A stretch of DNA of 64,000 bases from Nemopilema nomurai (taxonomy: Eukaryota; Cnidaria; Scyphozoa; Rhizostomeae; Rhizostomatidae), in NCBI GenBank assembly GCA_003864495.1, contig ML133455.1, positions 1,488,001 to 1,552,000 of the forward strand, given 5' to 3'. Every line of letters begins with the position of its first letter. The stretch's first letter is position 1. Under the pieces are notes generated by a model, which saw only the letters and a program-made list of their open reading frames with translations, did no database searches and was not told the DNA's origin. Below, one piece after another: positions 1 through 12,900 of the stretch. Made by a program: the position numbers and the translations under genes.

Positions 1-60
1 TAAGAGGGATTAGAAGAAGACGTCAGCACTAGTCACGTGAATATGAACTGAAACAGGATA

Positions 61-341
61 CACGCTTTTTTATAAGGAACCATTTTATTAGGAACCAAAA
101 GCCGGTTCGATTCATTTGCAGCCAATACTTGCATAGATTGTTTGCTACTCGTGTACCAAGTGCTTTATTGAGTAGTTTCCGCATAGTCTACCTCACCCCT
201 CTCTCTATTAAGTGTAAAGACTTATTAATGTGCAGTGAAAATGAAGGAACTTTTGGTACTAAAATCTGATGATTTGAGGTCTACGAATAAGGAACTTTTG
301 GAACTAGGCCTTGGGGTAGGTTCCTTATAAAAAAAGGCGTG
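61..341. mobile_element. MITE copy A (TA target site, Tc1/mariner-like ends)
   Basis: A 281 bp element with terminal inverted repeats. The left end begins CACGCTTTTTTATAAGGAAC and the right end reads GGTTCCTTATAAAAAAAGGC then GTG, so the ends are inverted copies with one extra GC-side base. TA dinucleotides flank both ends (59-60 and 342-343). The interior has no coding capacity. It shares its interior with the copy at 35803-36143, which lies in the opposite orientation. TA duplication and short inverted ends fit a non-autonomous Tc1/mariner-type element; that class assignment is inference. Confidence 0.8.
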
Positions 342-1138
342 TATATTTCATCTCATGCATTGGTTCCATTTAGACTTAAAGAACACGTTTAATCATGCTT
401 TACTCCCATCAACAAAAACAAAATCATTCGTTAAGTACATTATTCACGTTTTCCCAATTTGAAGGCCGTAGCCATTGCCTTGGTCCTGTTTAGTAACTTA
501 ATCCCTGGCAATTCGGATTAACATTAAACGAAACAAGAGACGGTGAATAGGTTGGCGCCCTCCGTGTGCAGTTTTGGCAGCATTGCACAGTTCATTGCCG
601 TACATAGATGTTTGCGATTGGGGGAGGGGGGTATTGTATCATGACGCAGGCAGGCTGCATGATGAAATTTTCTAAGTGACGTCCATTTTTTAGAACGTAG
701 GATGCAGAGACAAGTCACAATAGGCCTACTTCCCCTTCAGGTCACAAAGACATGTGATAAAATGTTTTAAACCTCTAAGGCTTGTGTTACCGCTTCATTG
801 CTCTCCACACCAATGCAAGTTGTTCTCGTTGTGGTAACTTTTTTGTCAAGTACGTATGCAATGTCTTGTGCAATTGCGTTAGTTCCTTATCTAATATTAT
901 TAACCGCATGATTAATTACTACTTTAACTGTGATCCGTCCAATTTTTGAAATATTCGTGGTGTCCGGTATATTGCTTATGCAAACACACCACTTCGATTC
1001 TGGTTTTAACAATTAGGAGGCGTGTTGGTGTAGGTTTGTCACGGGGGCTTCAGTACCACCCCCAGGTCAAATATTTCCCTTCGAGAGGTTTTGAGAGGGT
1101 ATCAATGTTGCGAAAATCGAGAGGCTAATGAGGGTAAT

Positions 1139-1153
1139 GGGGGGGGGGGGGGG
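1139..1153. repeat. Poly-G tract (15 G)
   Basis: An uninterrupted run of fifteen G in otherwise AT-rich intergenic DNA. Runs like this are length-unstable and prone to sequencing error. Confidence 0.95.
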
Positions 1154-4100
1154 TAATGTGAAGAGGGGGAGTTTCTGGGAACACAAGTTGTGTTCCACTC
1201 CTGCTTTCCAAATTCCATCTAATAATTTCACCTTTTCATTCTTCAAAAATTGCCTTCATTTCGCCTGCATCTTTGCTATTTCCCGACTTCCATCTTTGTT
1301 GTTTTTCTATTATCATATCCTTCTTTTGTTCTTTATACTTACAAAGGTGTTTCTATACTGACACCGCTTCCTTTAAATCATCTCTCCAAATGTGCATTTT
1401 CGCCACTTTCCATACCTCATAGTACGCTTTGTATATAGTGTGGCCTCTCCGTCGAAAAATTTCCTGGATGTTTTTTGCCGATGAAGCAAAAGTGAAACGT
1501 CTAGAACAGCTGTAGCTTTTGAGCGTATACTCAATTATCATCATAGGAAGGAACGGAGAAAGCCAATGAGCATACATATGACTGATCACAACATGTATAT
1601 ATTTTTTTACATTTATATACATATCTCTCTTGAGGTTCTCTTTCTTCCAACCCTCAGATCTCGACTTGAGATCTAAATCTCAAAACACAAATCTTTTTAC
1701 CCTATCTTCTCCCAAGCCTCCTCTCCAGGCCCCTTGAACAGAGTCAACGCAGTTTGATGAGGATGTCTCTAATACAGAACATTCTGCACTGAATTACCTG
1801 GGGTAGGCAAACCTCCCGTCTCTCCAGCAGCTAAAAAATGGCACGGTTCCGAATTAAGAACTGTAGAATCCCGTTTGTTCAATAGAGCATTCTGCACACT
1901 GAATTCTATGACGTCATCGCCGCTATCGGACATCGATATTGTCCACAACGGTAACAACTGCTTTTAGGGAACAAACAATTCCAATCAAAACAACTTGCAA
2001 TTATATATCTAGCATCTGGAATCGATTGCGAACTCATCTCCCATCAGTTATGCTGCAGATTATCGCTCGGAAATAAGATCTCGGATATAAGTTTTTGTAT
2101 CGAATCTTCCAATCGCACAAAACAAACAAAACACTTTGCTGCATTGAATGAATCAGATCTGGGTTTATCAACATGTCAGGATTGCGGTGAAAAGGAGAAA
2201 TATTTCAAGGGCAGGACGAGTACTTGACCCTGTCTCTGCTTTGTTTTGCTTGACACCATAACATGGGAGTAATTGATGAGATGGCTTTCAATGCAGAGCG
2301 CGCGAATGTCAACCCGCTCGAAAACATTGAACAAAGTCAGGGCAACTTTTGCGGCATTAAAGTTTGACAAGGCTAAGCAAATGAACTCACGCTTGTTCCA
2401 ACTTACCCTCAGATTTCGAAAAAAGTGCAAATGTAGTTGGCATCGCGTTTCTTCAACGTGTAACTCAGGTTAGCTCGCGTCATAAGGAAATAGCATTCTG
2501 CTTTTGTCCGAGTTGGCTGAAGAATGGCGTCGAGGATGCTTCGCTTCTAAGCTAGTCTATGGTAATTCTTTAAAAATTAATCAAACGTGAAGGAAAACAA
2601 AAGCGCGATTTGAACAAAGGCGGGTTTTCCAACGGGGAAAAGATAGTCAAATAGATATTGAAAGAAAGTGTATTACATAGTATACCAGCTAATGGTGTTG
2701 TTTGGTTAGAAATGCAGAGTGAAGCTAAGAAACGGTTGACTTAGCGACGCAGAGGTGAAAAATTTCTTCTTTTTCAAGGGTGACTCTGGTCGAGGAATGT
2801 CGGTGCAAATTGACCAGTTCGGAGTTCGCTGGGTGAACGTACTGAGCTAACGCTCGGGAGGCAGAGGAGGGTAGAGGACTTCACGTGCGCTTAAAAGTTT
2901 TTGATAATATTTAGCACAGTGTGTGAAGAAAGAACTGGTGCTCTTTATTCAACATCCGCTCTAATTTGTTTTCAAATAGAAAAATCAATCGTTTTTGTTT
3001 CCAATTTCAATTGACATATAAAACTAACAATCAAAGAACTCTTGAATCAAAAACAGATATGTTTTTCATGGTCTCGGTGATAGGTATGGTAGAACGTGTG
3101 AACGAATTTTTCATTTTATTTGATTTAATGCTGGCTACTGTAATTATACTTTTTTACCTTTAACTTGCTAATCTAACAACATTTGCATAAGATCTTATTA
3201 TTAATACCGATCAAACTCAGTACAAATATTGAACGGTTCAAACAGTTTCACGTTATGGAGAGAGATGCCTGAAATCTAAAAAACTTTTGAACATTTTTAT
3301 TAAAAGTGTAGGGTTATAAGGTTATAAATTGATTCGACCCTTGATCCTACATTTGAGCACCAAGAGCTTGCCATGGAATTGTAATCCTACATTGCTCAAT
3401 ACGAATATTTTCTAAAATCTTTACTCTACTTATGAACTATCAAATCTAACACTTGAGACTTGGGTAACTGCAAAATAAAGCAGATAAATACCAAGGGGTA
3501 AAAATCACCGGTCACTTCACTTTAACATGGGGGCTTACCCATTTAATGCCCCTGCTTAAACAGCTTTTCTGGTCGGGGCAAGATGTAATTGGGCTCTAGA
3601 GAAATAACCCTTTCCCACTTCTCATTAAGATTGCTAATTGGTGGGAATAATTGTCATACATTGGATTTTTTAGATTGGAAACCTAGTAAAAGTGACATTG
3701 TTGTCATATGGAACCACAGTGGAACTTTGGTTCGTGTTATTGGGCCTGGTGAAATTCTCCTTCGTTTCAAAGCGCAAATCGTTTCCCTTGGTCTGGTGCT
3801 TTCTTTTGTCGTGCTTCCTTCGGGAACACTGGGTTATTTCAATGGGGATAGATAAAGAATGCAATTAGTAAAGAAGAAAATCACACTGGCTAACCTTTAG
3901 TGTTTATTAAGAAACCGCCAATACAGAAACCCTTTCATGGATAAACCATAAACATTTTCTCCTCTCATTGTTTTTAGATGCCTCTGAGCAATACTTCAAG
4001 CAAAAGGGAATGCCGCAACAAAATGGGAGATGCTTCTTTTTAGATCGACTACCATTGGATATCGGTACCCTTCTGTTACTATGGGAAGCCCCCTTATGTT

Positions 4101-6738
4101 GGGTATTTCACTGCAGGCATCCTCCGGGATCCGGCATCCAACGGGTTAGAATTTCCAAAGCTTTGCTGACTTCCATTGATGAAAGCCACACCGGTAATCT
4201 CGTTGTTTGAAGCAGTTAACGTTCAGTACAGAATTATGGCTGCCATTTTGTCACAGGCAGGTTCCTTTTCCTTCTGTCCCGCAACTCCAATCCTTCCGGG
4301 TTCAGACGAGCTCTTTGCAACCATTATTTATTAGTTCGGTAGCTTTAGCAAAAGTGAAAGTTCATGAATTTATAGAAAAATATAGAAACATTAAAAAAAC
4401 TATTTGTTGCATTTCTGTGACAATGCGCTTGAAGAAAATCCATCTCTTCGATGTATTTGTGTTCCTTTTGAATGCAAGAGAATACTACGCCCTTCCTTTT
4501 ATAGATGATCCTTAGACCGCCTGGCATAACTTTACGCCGATAATGACATAAATTTGAACTGAACTTGAGGTCTCAAAGACTCCTTCCGGTAGCTTTCAGG
4601 ACATCATCGCCACCTTTCTGCTAGGGGGAGGGCCACCTGGGGCAGGAACACCGTCGTCAACGATCGCCTAATATTCAAAACTTCCCTCGCTTTACCTCAA
4701 CTCTTCCGCAACTCCCACGTTTGGGAAAGATTGACAAATTCCTGTGTAGTGAGTTGGTTTTTGAGCCTCACTAAGAAATTCTGCAGTAGATAAAGCTGGC
4801 TATGAGCTACTTTGATGAGGGTCTATCCGAAAAAAGTTTTGCTACAGTGGTTTAAGGAAGTACAGCCTTAGATAAGTTTAGAGATTGTCAACGTGATCTG
4901 GCCAATCACTTGTAGAAAAGATTACCACCTTGTTTGGCGAAAAAGGGAACCTCAGGAAGGATAAACAGCAGTTCGCCTTGGTGCCTATTCGTCATTCATG
5001 TCCTGTTGTTAGCAAGGCAGTTCGATCACAGTAGAATGAAAGCAGCTTGAATCGAGACAAACCGAGCGAGCTGTCGGGGTAAGCTTCTCTTCCCCCATAC
5101 AATTAATTTTAAAACAACCCAAAAAAGGTTAGGCACGTTAGCCTTGCAAAGACACGTTGTTTTTCTTTGCGGTTCTTCACATCCCATGATTTCGCGAGAA
5201 AAACAAGAAAAACACGCAATTAAATGCAAACAAAGCCACTTGATGTGTTTGTAGCGCTTCAATGAATTGCAAATCAGCACAAAGAAATACCAAAATAATA
5301 CAAAATGTGGCAAGCTAGGGCCCAGTGGCGTGGCCATCTACGATTTCTCGATTAAATGAATTCTTGTCAAATTGAACTTCAAGAAAGGGCTCACTCTTCA
5401 CTTCATTGTCCGATTGCTTTACAAACAAAAAGTTGAATGAATAGTGGATGAAACTTTTTCTAACAAGTCAGGTTGAAGTGTTCCAACTGAAGCGTCCGCC
5501 AACAGGCTTTCTCAAACACATTAGGCATCGCGCATGCATCAAACTTTGCATGGAATGCCTTCTTTCATTCAAATGTTTGCTGAGAAATGCCACGCAGGCA
5601 GCTTCGATGGCCTCGTGTGTCCAAGAGAGCGTGTTTGTGGCTCAACACGACGCGCCAACGTACCCCAAGTTCTTATTTTAAATAGGAGCATAAGAGCGGA
5701 ACTCACCATTAAAAGCGGGGTTGAATTTCCCAGAAACGGCCATCTTCACCGTGTTTTCGTTCCTGATTTTCTCCGGCGACAGAAGCGGACTTGAAACTAC
5801 GCAACGCGTTTGATGACACAACTGCTGTGGAAGTAAATATTGAGCTTTCCCTTCCTATACGTCAGAAGTGAAAGAGAGCATCCTAGTCAGGGGGTTACGG
5901 TGTATCGGCCCCCTGCCAATTTTACGAAAGCCGGGGCTCGGTGAAGTTGTCATGCTGTTTCCTATGCGGTCGTTGTGTTGATTAAACGCTGCTCGTTGTA
6001 TCTTTTGGGCCTAAGCTCGCCAGTCCCATGAGCGCTACATAATCTTCAGGTAGTTACAGTTTACATTGCTAAATGAACTGTTGCAGTTCCACAGCTGTGC
6101 GAACCTACAACCAGTGGCCGACCGGCCTTACGTCCCGTCGCATACGCCCCCTCCCTATCTTGCAAAAAGGGATACAATTTTTGCTGAAAAGGAAGCTCTT
6201 TTACAAAATCATTCAAGTACTGTAGCATATAACCTCTAGAAAGAAGATCAAGTACTTGCGTAATTCATTGTCAATATTAGATAACTTCCCGGCTTGTAAG
6301 CTCTTGAGACTTATTTTAATATTGACACGCGATTGAATGAAATTTGCAAAGGCTGCCTGTCCCCCTCTGTCTGTATTTTGTCTTGCTGAAAATAGGTCGG
6401 CATCTAAATGTATGCTTTTGCTATCACTTCATAAAGCAGATAATGAGTTAGAGGTTTAATTGTTAGTTCCGAAATGTATTTTTTTCTTGGGCCTAGAGGG
6501 TTTCCAAAAATGAGATTTTGGTTGCAACGACAACTCGTAGCATTTTCAGCGGGAGATTGATGTGCGTGTAACCTTACTTTAATTGGGTTCTAATGGAAGA
6601 GACAATCCCCTTCTGCTTTCGTTCCAACAGTTTTAGCTAGGTTGGGACTTACTGAGGCCTACAGTACCTATGCCTTTCTCCTTTCCAAATACCTTAGTTG
6701 TTGCTTGCCCACAGTGGGAATGGGACCAGTTCATAACA

Positions 6739-6790
6739 GCAGGGCCTCCGGCTGGGGGGCCATGGCCCCCGCACTTTTTTGTAGAACAAT
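6739..6790. repeat. GC-rich palindromic repeat fragment
   Basis: Contains GGGGCCATGGCCCCC followed by a T-run. A similar arrangement (GGGGGCCTTGGCCCC then AATAATTTTT) occurs at 12255-12312 inside a GILT intron. The shared pattern suggests a dispersed repeat, but the two are too diverged to define a family. Confidence 0.3.
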
Positions 6791-6924
6791 AGAACTTTTC
6801 TAAGTATCATTTGTTGTGATTGTTAAAATCTTCCTTGGCCCCTCCACTTTCCAACGTGCGTCGGAGTCCATGAACAGGGGCGCCAAAATGTTCATAAATG
6901 ACAAATTTTTTGCTTGATAACTTT

Positions 6925-7115
6925 ATTTCAAATCAATTGCACGTAAGCAATACTATATAGAGCATAAAGAGGTCATTTACGTATATGTTAAACAAAAGAG
7001 GCCCGAACACCAAACCTTGTGGTACTCCTAGGACGGTTTCAATCCAAGTGCTGAATGAACCACTTACTTAATATCTTCTGCTTTCAATTCTATGAGAAAC
7101 GTACCTGTAATGGAT
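6925..7115 (-). mobile_element. LINE-type reverse transcriptase relic
   Basis: On the minus strand, about positions 7056 to 6970 translate to GVPQGLVFGPLLFN followed by IYVNDLF. This matches the non-LTR reverse transcriptase block GVPQGS-x-LGPLLFN-x-Y-x-NDL. Upstream, at about 7115-7060, comes a region reading like the preceding strand (SGSFSTWIETV), interrupted by stops. No YADD catalytic box follows, so only the block before it survives. This is a short, decayed, non-functional fragment of a CR1/L2/Jockey-like element; the exact clade cannot be told. Confidence 0.6.
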
Positions 7116-9689
7116 TCCCGTAGGAGGATGAAACTCTCCTCATATTCTCGACTCAACTGTATCACCACATATCCACAACTAACTCTCATTCAATTCAATA
7201 CCAAACGGCTACATGTGCGTTAATATAAGGAGCAAGTTTGTACAGTACACTATTACAGTGCCATTGGATAAATCAGAGTTGAACAAATTCTGCATGACGT
7301 CAGAATTGAGAGAAAAACGTCAGTATTTTTAATTAGAGATTTTGCCGGTATGCAGTCAAATGGAGGGGGTTTTCTTGGACAAAGTTGTCTAATAGCAACC
7401 TCTTCGATACCTTGTCTGCTCTCTTTGAGCCAGTCCTCCTAAATAAAGCTTGTTTGTTTTTAGTTGGAGTTTTGAAGTCATATGCAGAACCAGTCACCCT
7501 CAAAGAAATTTAACCTTTTAAATGATTCATGGATTTTCACTAAATCTTAAGGACTGTAGGTTCCTTATCGCCTTACTTTAAGCGGCGCAAAAGCTGATTT
7601 GTAATCTTTGTATCAAGAATTCTCTTTAGCCAGAAACAGCTTCCTGCACGGCATCCGCTTCCAGGCAAAAAGGGACACCAGGGGACTTTGGAGACAGGGG
7701 GCACCAGGGGACCCCGCAAAGGGCCTCTACCAACCCCCCCTGTGGTCGCGTCACACCAGAGTAGTCTAGATACTGCAAGACGCAAATATGGTGTCTTGTG
7801 AAGCGAATAGAGGTAGGAACGGGGGTCATAGAAGTCCCACCGAAATAATCGGAATCGAAAAACGGAATGAAAAGAATCAAAAGCTTAAAAAGCCAATAAA
7901 AGAACGACTTTTCTTGAGCTTGTAAATATTTCTTCCATATCTCTGGATCAATAACAGGGATTGTTGAGCTTTGGACTGCATCAACAAATCTTTGTCATTG
8001 CCTTTCACATTGAAATCATCTAGGATCTTGAAATTGAAACAAAGGGATTGTAGTTATGGTAAAAATAGCAAAGAGTTCAATAGAATGAAAACAAACCCAA
8101 AAAGGTTGTCGAGGTTTAAGAATGTAAGCAACTGAGTGATCTCAATTGTCTGAAAGATTCTTGGCTAGACAGAAGTTCTACTCTAACCGAAACACGGGGC
8201 TTTCATGATAGAAGCATGTTGGTCATTTGACAACATAAGCATGTATACGCTAGGATCGTTTAAAAAGGCCCCTACTGGTGGATTCGACAGACTGCAAAGT
8301 GCCTTCCCAAAAAGCATCAAGAGACGGCTTAGTATCAAGCAGCTCTTCACAAAATGAACAGTTGTTGATGAGTTTTTAAAAATGGGGCTGCGCACAGATA
8401 AGCATACAGCTGGCCATAATATAAAATATTGTTAATGTAAGGCATCGAAGAGCCGAAATGGTCATTCAGAAAAACTTTGCGGAAATGAATAGGTAGATTA
8501 AGCCCTTGCAGATTGAATATTTAGTTAATCGATGATTAATCGTTTTGCAGGCCAAAGGCGGTGGGGAGTTTGAGAACCAGGTATCTAAACAAAAAGCCAT
8601 TACAAGCCATTACAGGCCGGTGTAGGTTCTAAAGATTAAAGTCTTGCGAGATTAAAGTACGTGTCAATAGTGTAGAGAAGGCTTTCAAAGAATTTGTACA
8701 GTCCATGCCCAATTGTCAGCATTATCGTGAAAGTCAATTTTCAGAAACACATTTTTACACAGTGTCGCACATTTTAAGAAAGCTCCAGGGCCACCACTTC
8801 ATGGACAATTGGGAGAATATCATCAGCATCAGCCTGTACGGTTATATGTTTTCGCCTGTGAAGAAGACGACCTTCCTCTGGAAAGACTCCAGGCTGACTC
8901 CGAAATAAATCAAGATTGCCAAAATTTGATTGGAATGTTTCACGCAATAGTAATGTTAAATGACATCATAACTTGCAGATCTATATGTAAAAACTTGCAA
9001 CATGATGTTTACAAACCAAAAAGACAAGCTCTTTGATAAACGCGAAGGCCTCCCAGCTGAAGCCCAAAGGGTGACTCTATATAGCAGAGTGCTTTTGATA
9101 GGTAGGGTAAATCTAACGATTTATGCTGAGACAAATGAGAGGTTGTGGTATATAGCAATCCATGAGAAATATCAAACGATCTCAGGAAATTGCTTGAAAA
9201 TGCTGCCGAGAAAATAATTATTCAGTCGGCACCTTTTCAAGAGCATTACGTTTGATGATATGCATTTTTACTTCGCCCTTAAAAAGTGATTAACCCAGGG
9301 CCTTTGAATATTCATTACCTAGTTAATTGGCTTTCAAGGATACAACGTATCTCTGGGGCCATTCAATATTATGGCTGACCTATTGTGAAAAACCAAAATG
9401 GTCAATTGTACTCAGCAGACAAAAGACGGGGTGGAGCCGACGAGACAATGACAAAGTAAGAAGTGTGTGAGTCATGTAGAAGATGGTTCAGAGCACCTCA
9501 AAGGCCTATTCAAAAATTTAAAGGCTGTTATGAGAAAAGTGAAAAAGAAGTCATGTTTATCAGAATCTTGTTCATGGTCTGTTGAATTGTCAGGTATTGT
9601 CAAGCTGGGTCTACATTCTAGTCAAAAGAAGCCTTCCTGCATACTTTTCAAGACCCCCGCTCCTTCCTTCCTCTGAACTTCTAATACAG
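7116..9689. other. Intergenic, no supported gene
   Basis: Only short open frames without recognisable similarity, including two overlapping plus-strand frames at 8705-9217. A locally GC-rich patch at 7670-7745 repeats ACCAGGGGAC. I see no RNA gene. Confidence 0.5.
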
Positions 9690-9695
9690 TTTATT
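9690..9695 (-). terminator. Possible poly(A) signal for the GILT gene
   Basis: AATAAA on the minus strand, about 300 nt beyond the GILT stop codon. It is in a reasonable position for a 3' end, but the hexamer is common by chance in AT-rich DNA. Confidence 0.35.
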
Positions 9696-9996
9696 TGCCA
9701 CTAAAGGGTGGAATACCAAACCCAGGACCAAATTTAGACATAAGAATTTGACACACTGAACATCGGTGACCAATGATTTCCCCAGTCTCGCCAATTGAAT
9801 GAGGATCATTTCTTCAGAAGATCCAACAAACATTATATAACTGATACATTCTCGCAAATAGCTTTCATACATAATTATAAGATAAGAGAAAAAAGAAAAC
9901 GTTTATAACTTGAACAATCATTTCAAAAATTATTCACATCATTGCTCGCAACATTATACATTATGTAACAAATCAAATACCATTTCGACGTGGGAC

Positions 9997-12900
9997 TTAA
10001 TCTTTGTAACAAGCGTTGGTGCGTTTGACTGTTTGGCAAGGAGCCGGCTTGGTGCCTTGATACATGGAGCAAACATATCCAAGCATGTTGGTTTGAACGG
10101 CATTCTGGATCTGGTCAGTGTGAACCTGAAAATTAGCAATGTCAGGTCACCAAAACAATTGACATATTTTGATTCTGTAAACATTTACTGCAACGTCTGC
10201 AGAGTTCAAATGACATTTGGAGAAGTTAGAAAGTTTTTTGGACTCCATAGATATAAAAATCGTCTCTTGAAGAATCTGTCTCTCGTTTTTATAACTTGTT
10301 AGTCTAGCACTCATTTGCCATACACTGGTCTACTTTGACTACTGCTGTTATGTTGCGATATGTACGCTAATAGCCAGACTATGCTAATATGCTAATCCCT
10401 GGTAGTTTAGTAGAATGGTTTTGTTTTAGATTATTGGTGATTGTGTTTGTAGTACGATGCTCAAAAATGTTGGTGTTCTTTTTGGGTATCAATCTAAATA
10501 GCACAACACAACAACTACACATTGGAAACCCTAGCATATGTCAGACTCTGCAGTCCCATGACACTGCAGTTGCCACATCCGCGCCATCATTGAAATTGCA
10601 TCTGATTCTTAAGCTTACTGTAGAAATCGTACCCCCTTTAGTATAAGGAAACGCTTCAGTTGGCTCACAGTGCTTCTATTTATCATGGGCGAAAGGAAAG
10701 TAAAGTTTATCTTTTCTATAAAGTGAAGTAAAATTATTCATAGGTATGCAAATTCATAACTCAGGTCAAATTCAAGCCCTTTACGCCTAGCTTGGCTAGA
10801 CTGTCCTATTTTAAAAACAAGTAAAAAGGATACGGCTCCAACATCCATCTAGCAGGGACTTTAGTGTGTAAGTTAAAATCCTAGACGCCAATCACATATC
10901 ATTTCGCAATCTTTCTTATCTCCACAAATATCCCAAATTCCTAGGCAGTAACTGTTATGGAAACTTGGCCACAGATAAAATGTGGTCAATAAAACCGATA
11001 AAATGGAGCAAAGCAATAGTTATTTCCAATTCTCAATTGAGAAAAACTTATTAAAACTGTGGATAGATTTTCAGACCAGAAAATGTTTTGTTTGGAATAT
11101 CCGCAAACGCGTTATTCTGCATTAGTTATTCCCTTAAGGAATTCAATTAAAAAAGCCATAGGATAATTTCCAATTCTACATTACCTCCTGACAATTTTGA
11201 CATTTCGTAAGTAAAAAGAACCGAAAACATTTTTCACATAAGCATTGGGGAGAGGGCATGGGTAATTATATTCAGCCTTAGAAACCTAACAAGAAGTGAT
11301 GTAAGATAAGCAGATCCAATGAAAAAAAACCTACCCCGTTAACTGTTATCCACGGCACATATTGATGCGGTGGATTAAGAGCATCCGTTTTCAATGCCAT
11401 CTAGACATAAGAGAAGATTGATTGAACGCCATAATAAGATTTCTTAACGAGATTAATGCTATAAGGGCTTGAGCGAAACAAAATTAGGAGGAAACAGATT
11501 ATCCACAGAACCAAACTTTTGATACGAAAGAGATTACAAGAGGTACTAAGCATTTAAAAAATGTACATCATGTAATTTTATAATCAACAATCGAAATTTA
11601 AACAAAGCTTAAGAACTTGTCAAACGGAACCAACTAGTGAGTTCTACTAGCACTGAAGAGGAAGAAAGGTGCTTCTTATTTAGTGCAAATAGCCCTGCTT
11701 CATCACCACACGACAGCTACCAAAATATCAAGTTTAAAACCTTGGACACCCTTTAAATTAGCAAACCAAGCATTTTTGCAAATAACCCTGGTTTTGACAA
11801 GAAGCATAAGAGCCTCAATATCCGGAACAGGCATTGAAAATTCTCATAGACCATATAGCAATATACTGTAAATAAGTTCATAACATATACATTACAAAAC
11901 ACCTTTTACATATACGGATGGAGAGAAAGTTATTGAGCATACCTCATGCTGCAACTGATTGCCCTGAGCACCTTGTATGCATGCATTCATGGCTGGGTAA
12001 TTCAGGTGACTCAAACTCGCACACTAGAAGGAAAAATTCTTGAAAAACAAAGTGTTGATATTAGGTGTGTATTACAAGTCAACTACACTATTGTTAGATA
12101 TATAAAATATATGTTTAAGATCAGAAGAAGTCTTGTTTTAAACAGATGTTGTACAAAAAATGTGTTAAATGGAACAGTAGTGAAATCTATTAGAGCAGAT
12201 TATAAATGTATTATACTTTATAACCTATTAAACTTACTGTAAAAGCTCTATTAAGCGGGGGCAGTGGCGTTTCTAGGAGGGTTAGGGGGCCTTGGCCCCA
12301 ATAATTTTTGTCTGCCCCTTTTTTTGCCCTGCCCTCACTTCTCTAAGAAGATATTTTCATTAGTTAGTGTTACTGCCCATATGCTTGATACAAGAAAAGA
12401 AGCCTCCAAGCGCCGTCCCATTAGCAGTTAAATCCTTTGTGTACCATAACGCTTGCCAAAAAGAATCGCTTTCAGATGCACATGTGTTTTAAGTAAGTAA
12501 AGATCTGTCAGTCAATTCAACATAATTGAGATGTGCTATCTGAGCCAATGGTCACCCTTTCTTTCTTTCCCCACCGTCTTTCACCAGAGTTTTAGCATGA
12601 ATCCTCCCCTCCCAAATTTTTTCTGAAATCAATAATTAATTAGAACCAAAAATGTCAATTCTGAGCTGCATGGTATTCACTTTGCTAAATTTTAGTCCTT
12701 TGAGATTCATCTTTAGCCACTCTAGAAGGCCAAATTTCAAAAATGTTTCTTTTGCCTCAGCCCAAACCATGGTGGGTCCTCCCATGTCACTAAACTTGAT
12801 TATTAGCCTACCCAGGTTCAACTATACTGCACCATCACTGCAAATAGATACCTTAAGTTATGTTCAGACTATATAGAACTGATTTTATGCAATCGATTTG

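Larger units (their letters stand above)
344..6900. other. Intergenic, no supported gene
   Basis: No open frame longer than about 100 codons and none with a recognisable domain or convincing splice sites. The short open frames (for example near 3589-3855, 3968-4210 and 5026-5337) lack protein-like composition. A palindromic GGGGCCATGGCCCCC stretch at about 6756-6770 resembles one in the GILT intron and is probably repeat-derived. Confidence 0.6.

Noticed and set aside
3968..4210. 80-codon plus-strand frame preceded by a possible acceptor
   Set aside because: No partner exon, no recognised domain, and composition is not distinguishable from non-coding DNA.
8705..9217. Overlapping plus-strand frames of 67-75 codons
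   Set aside because: Frames overlap without a consistent winner, have no splice support and resemble no family I know.
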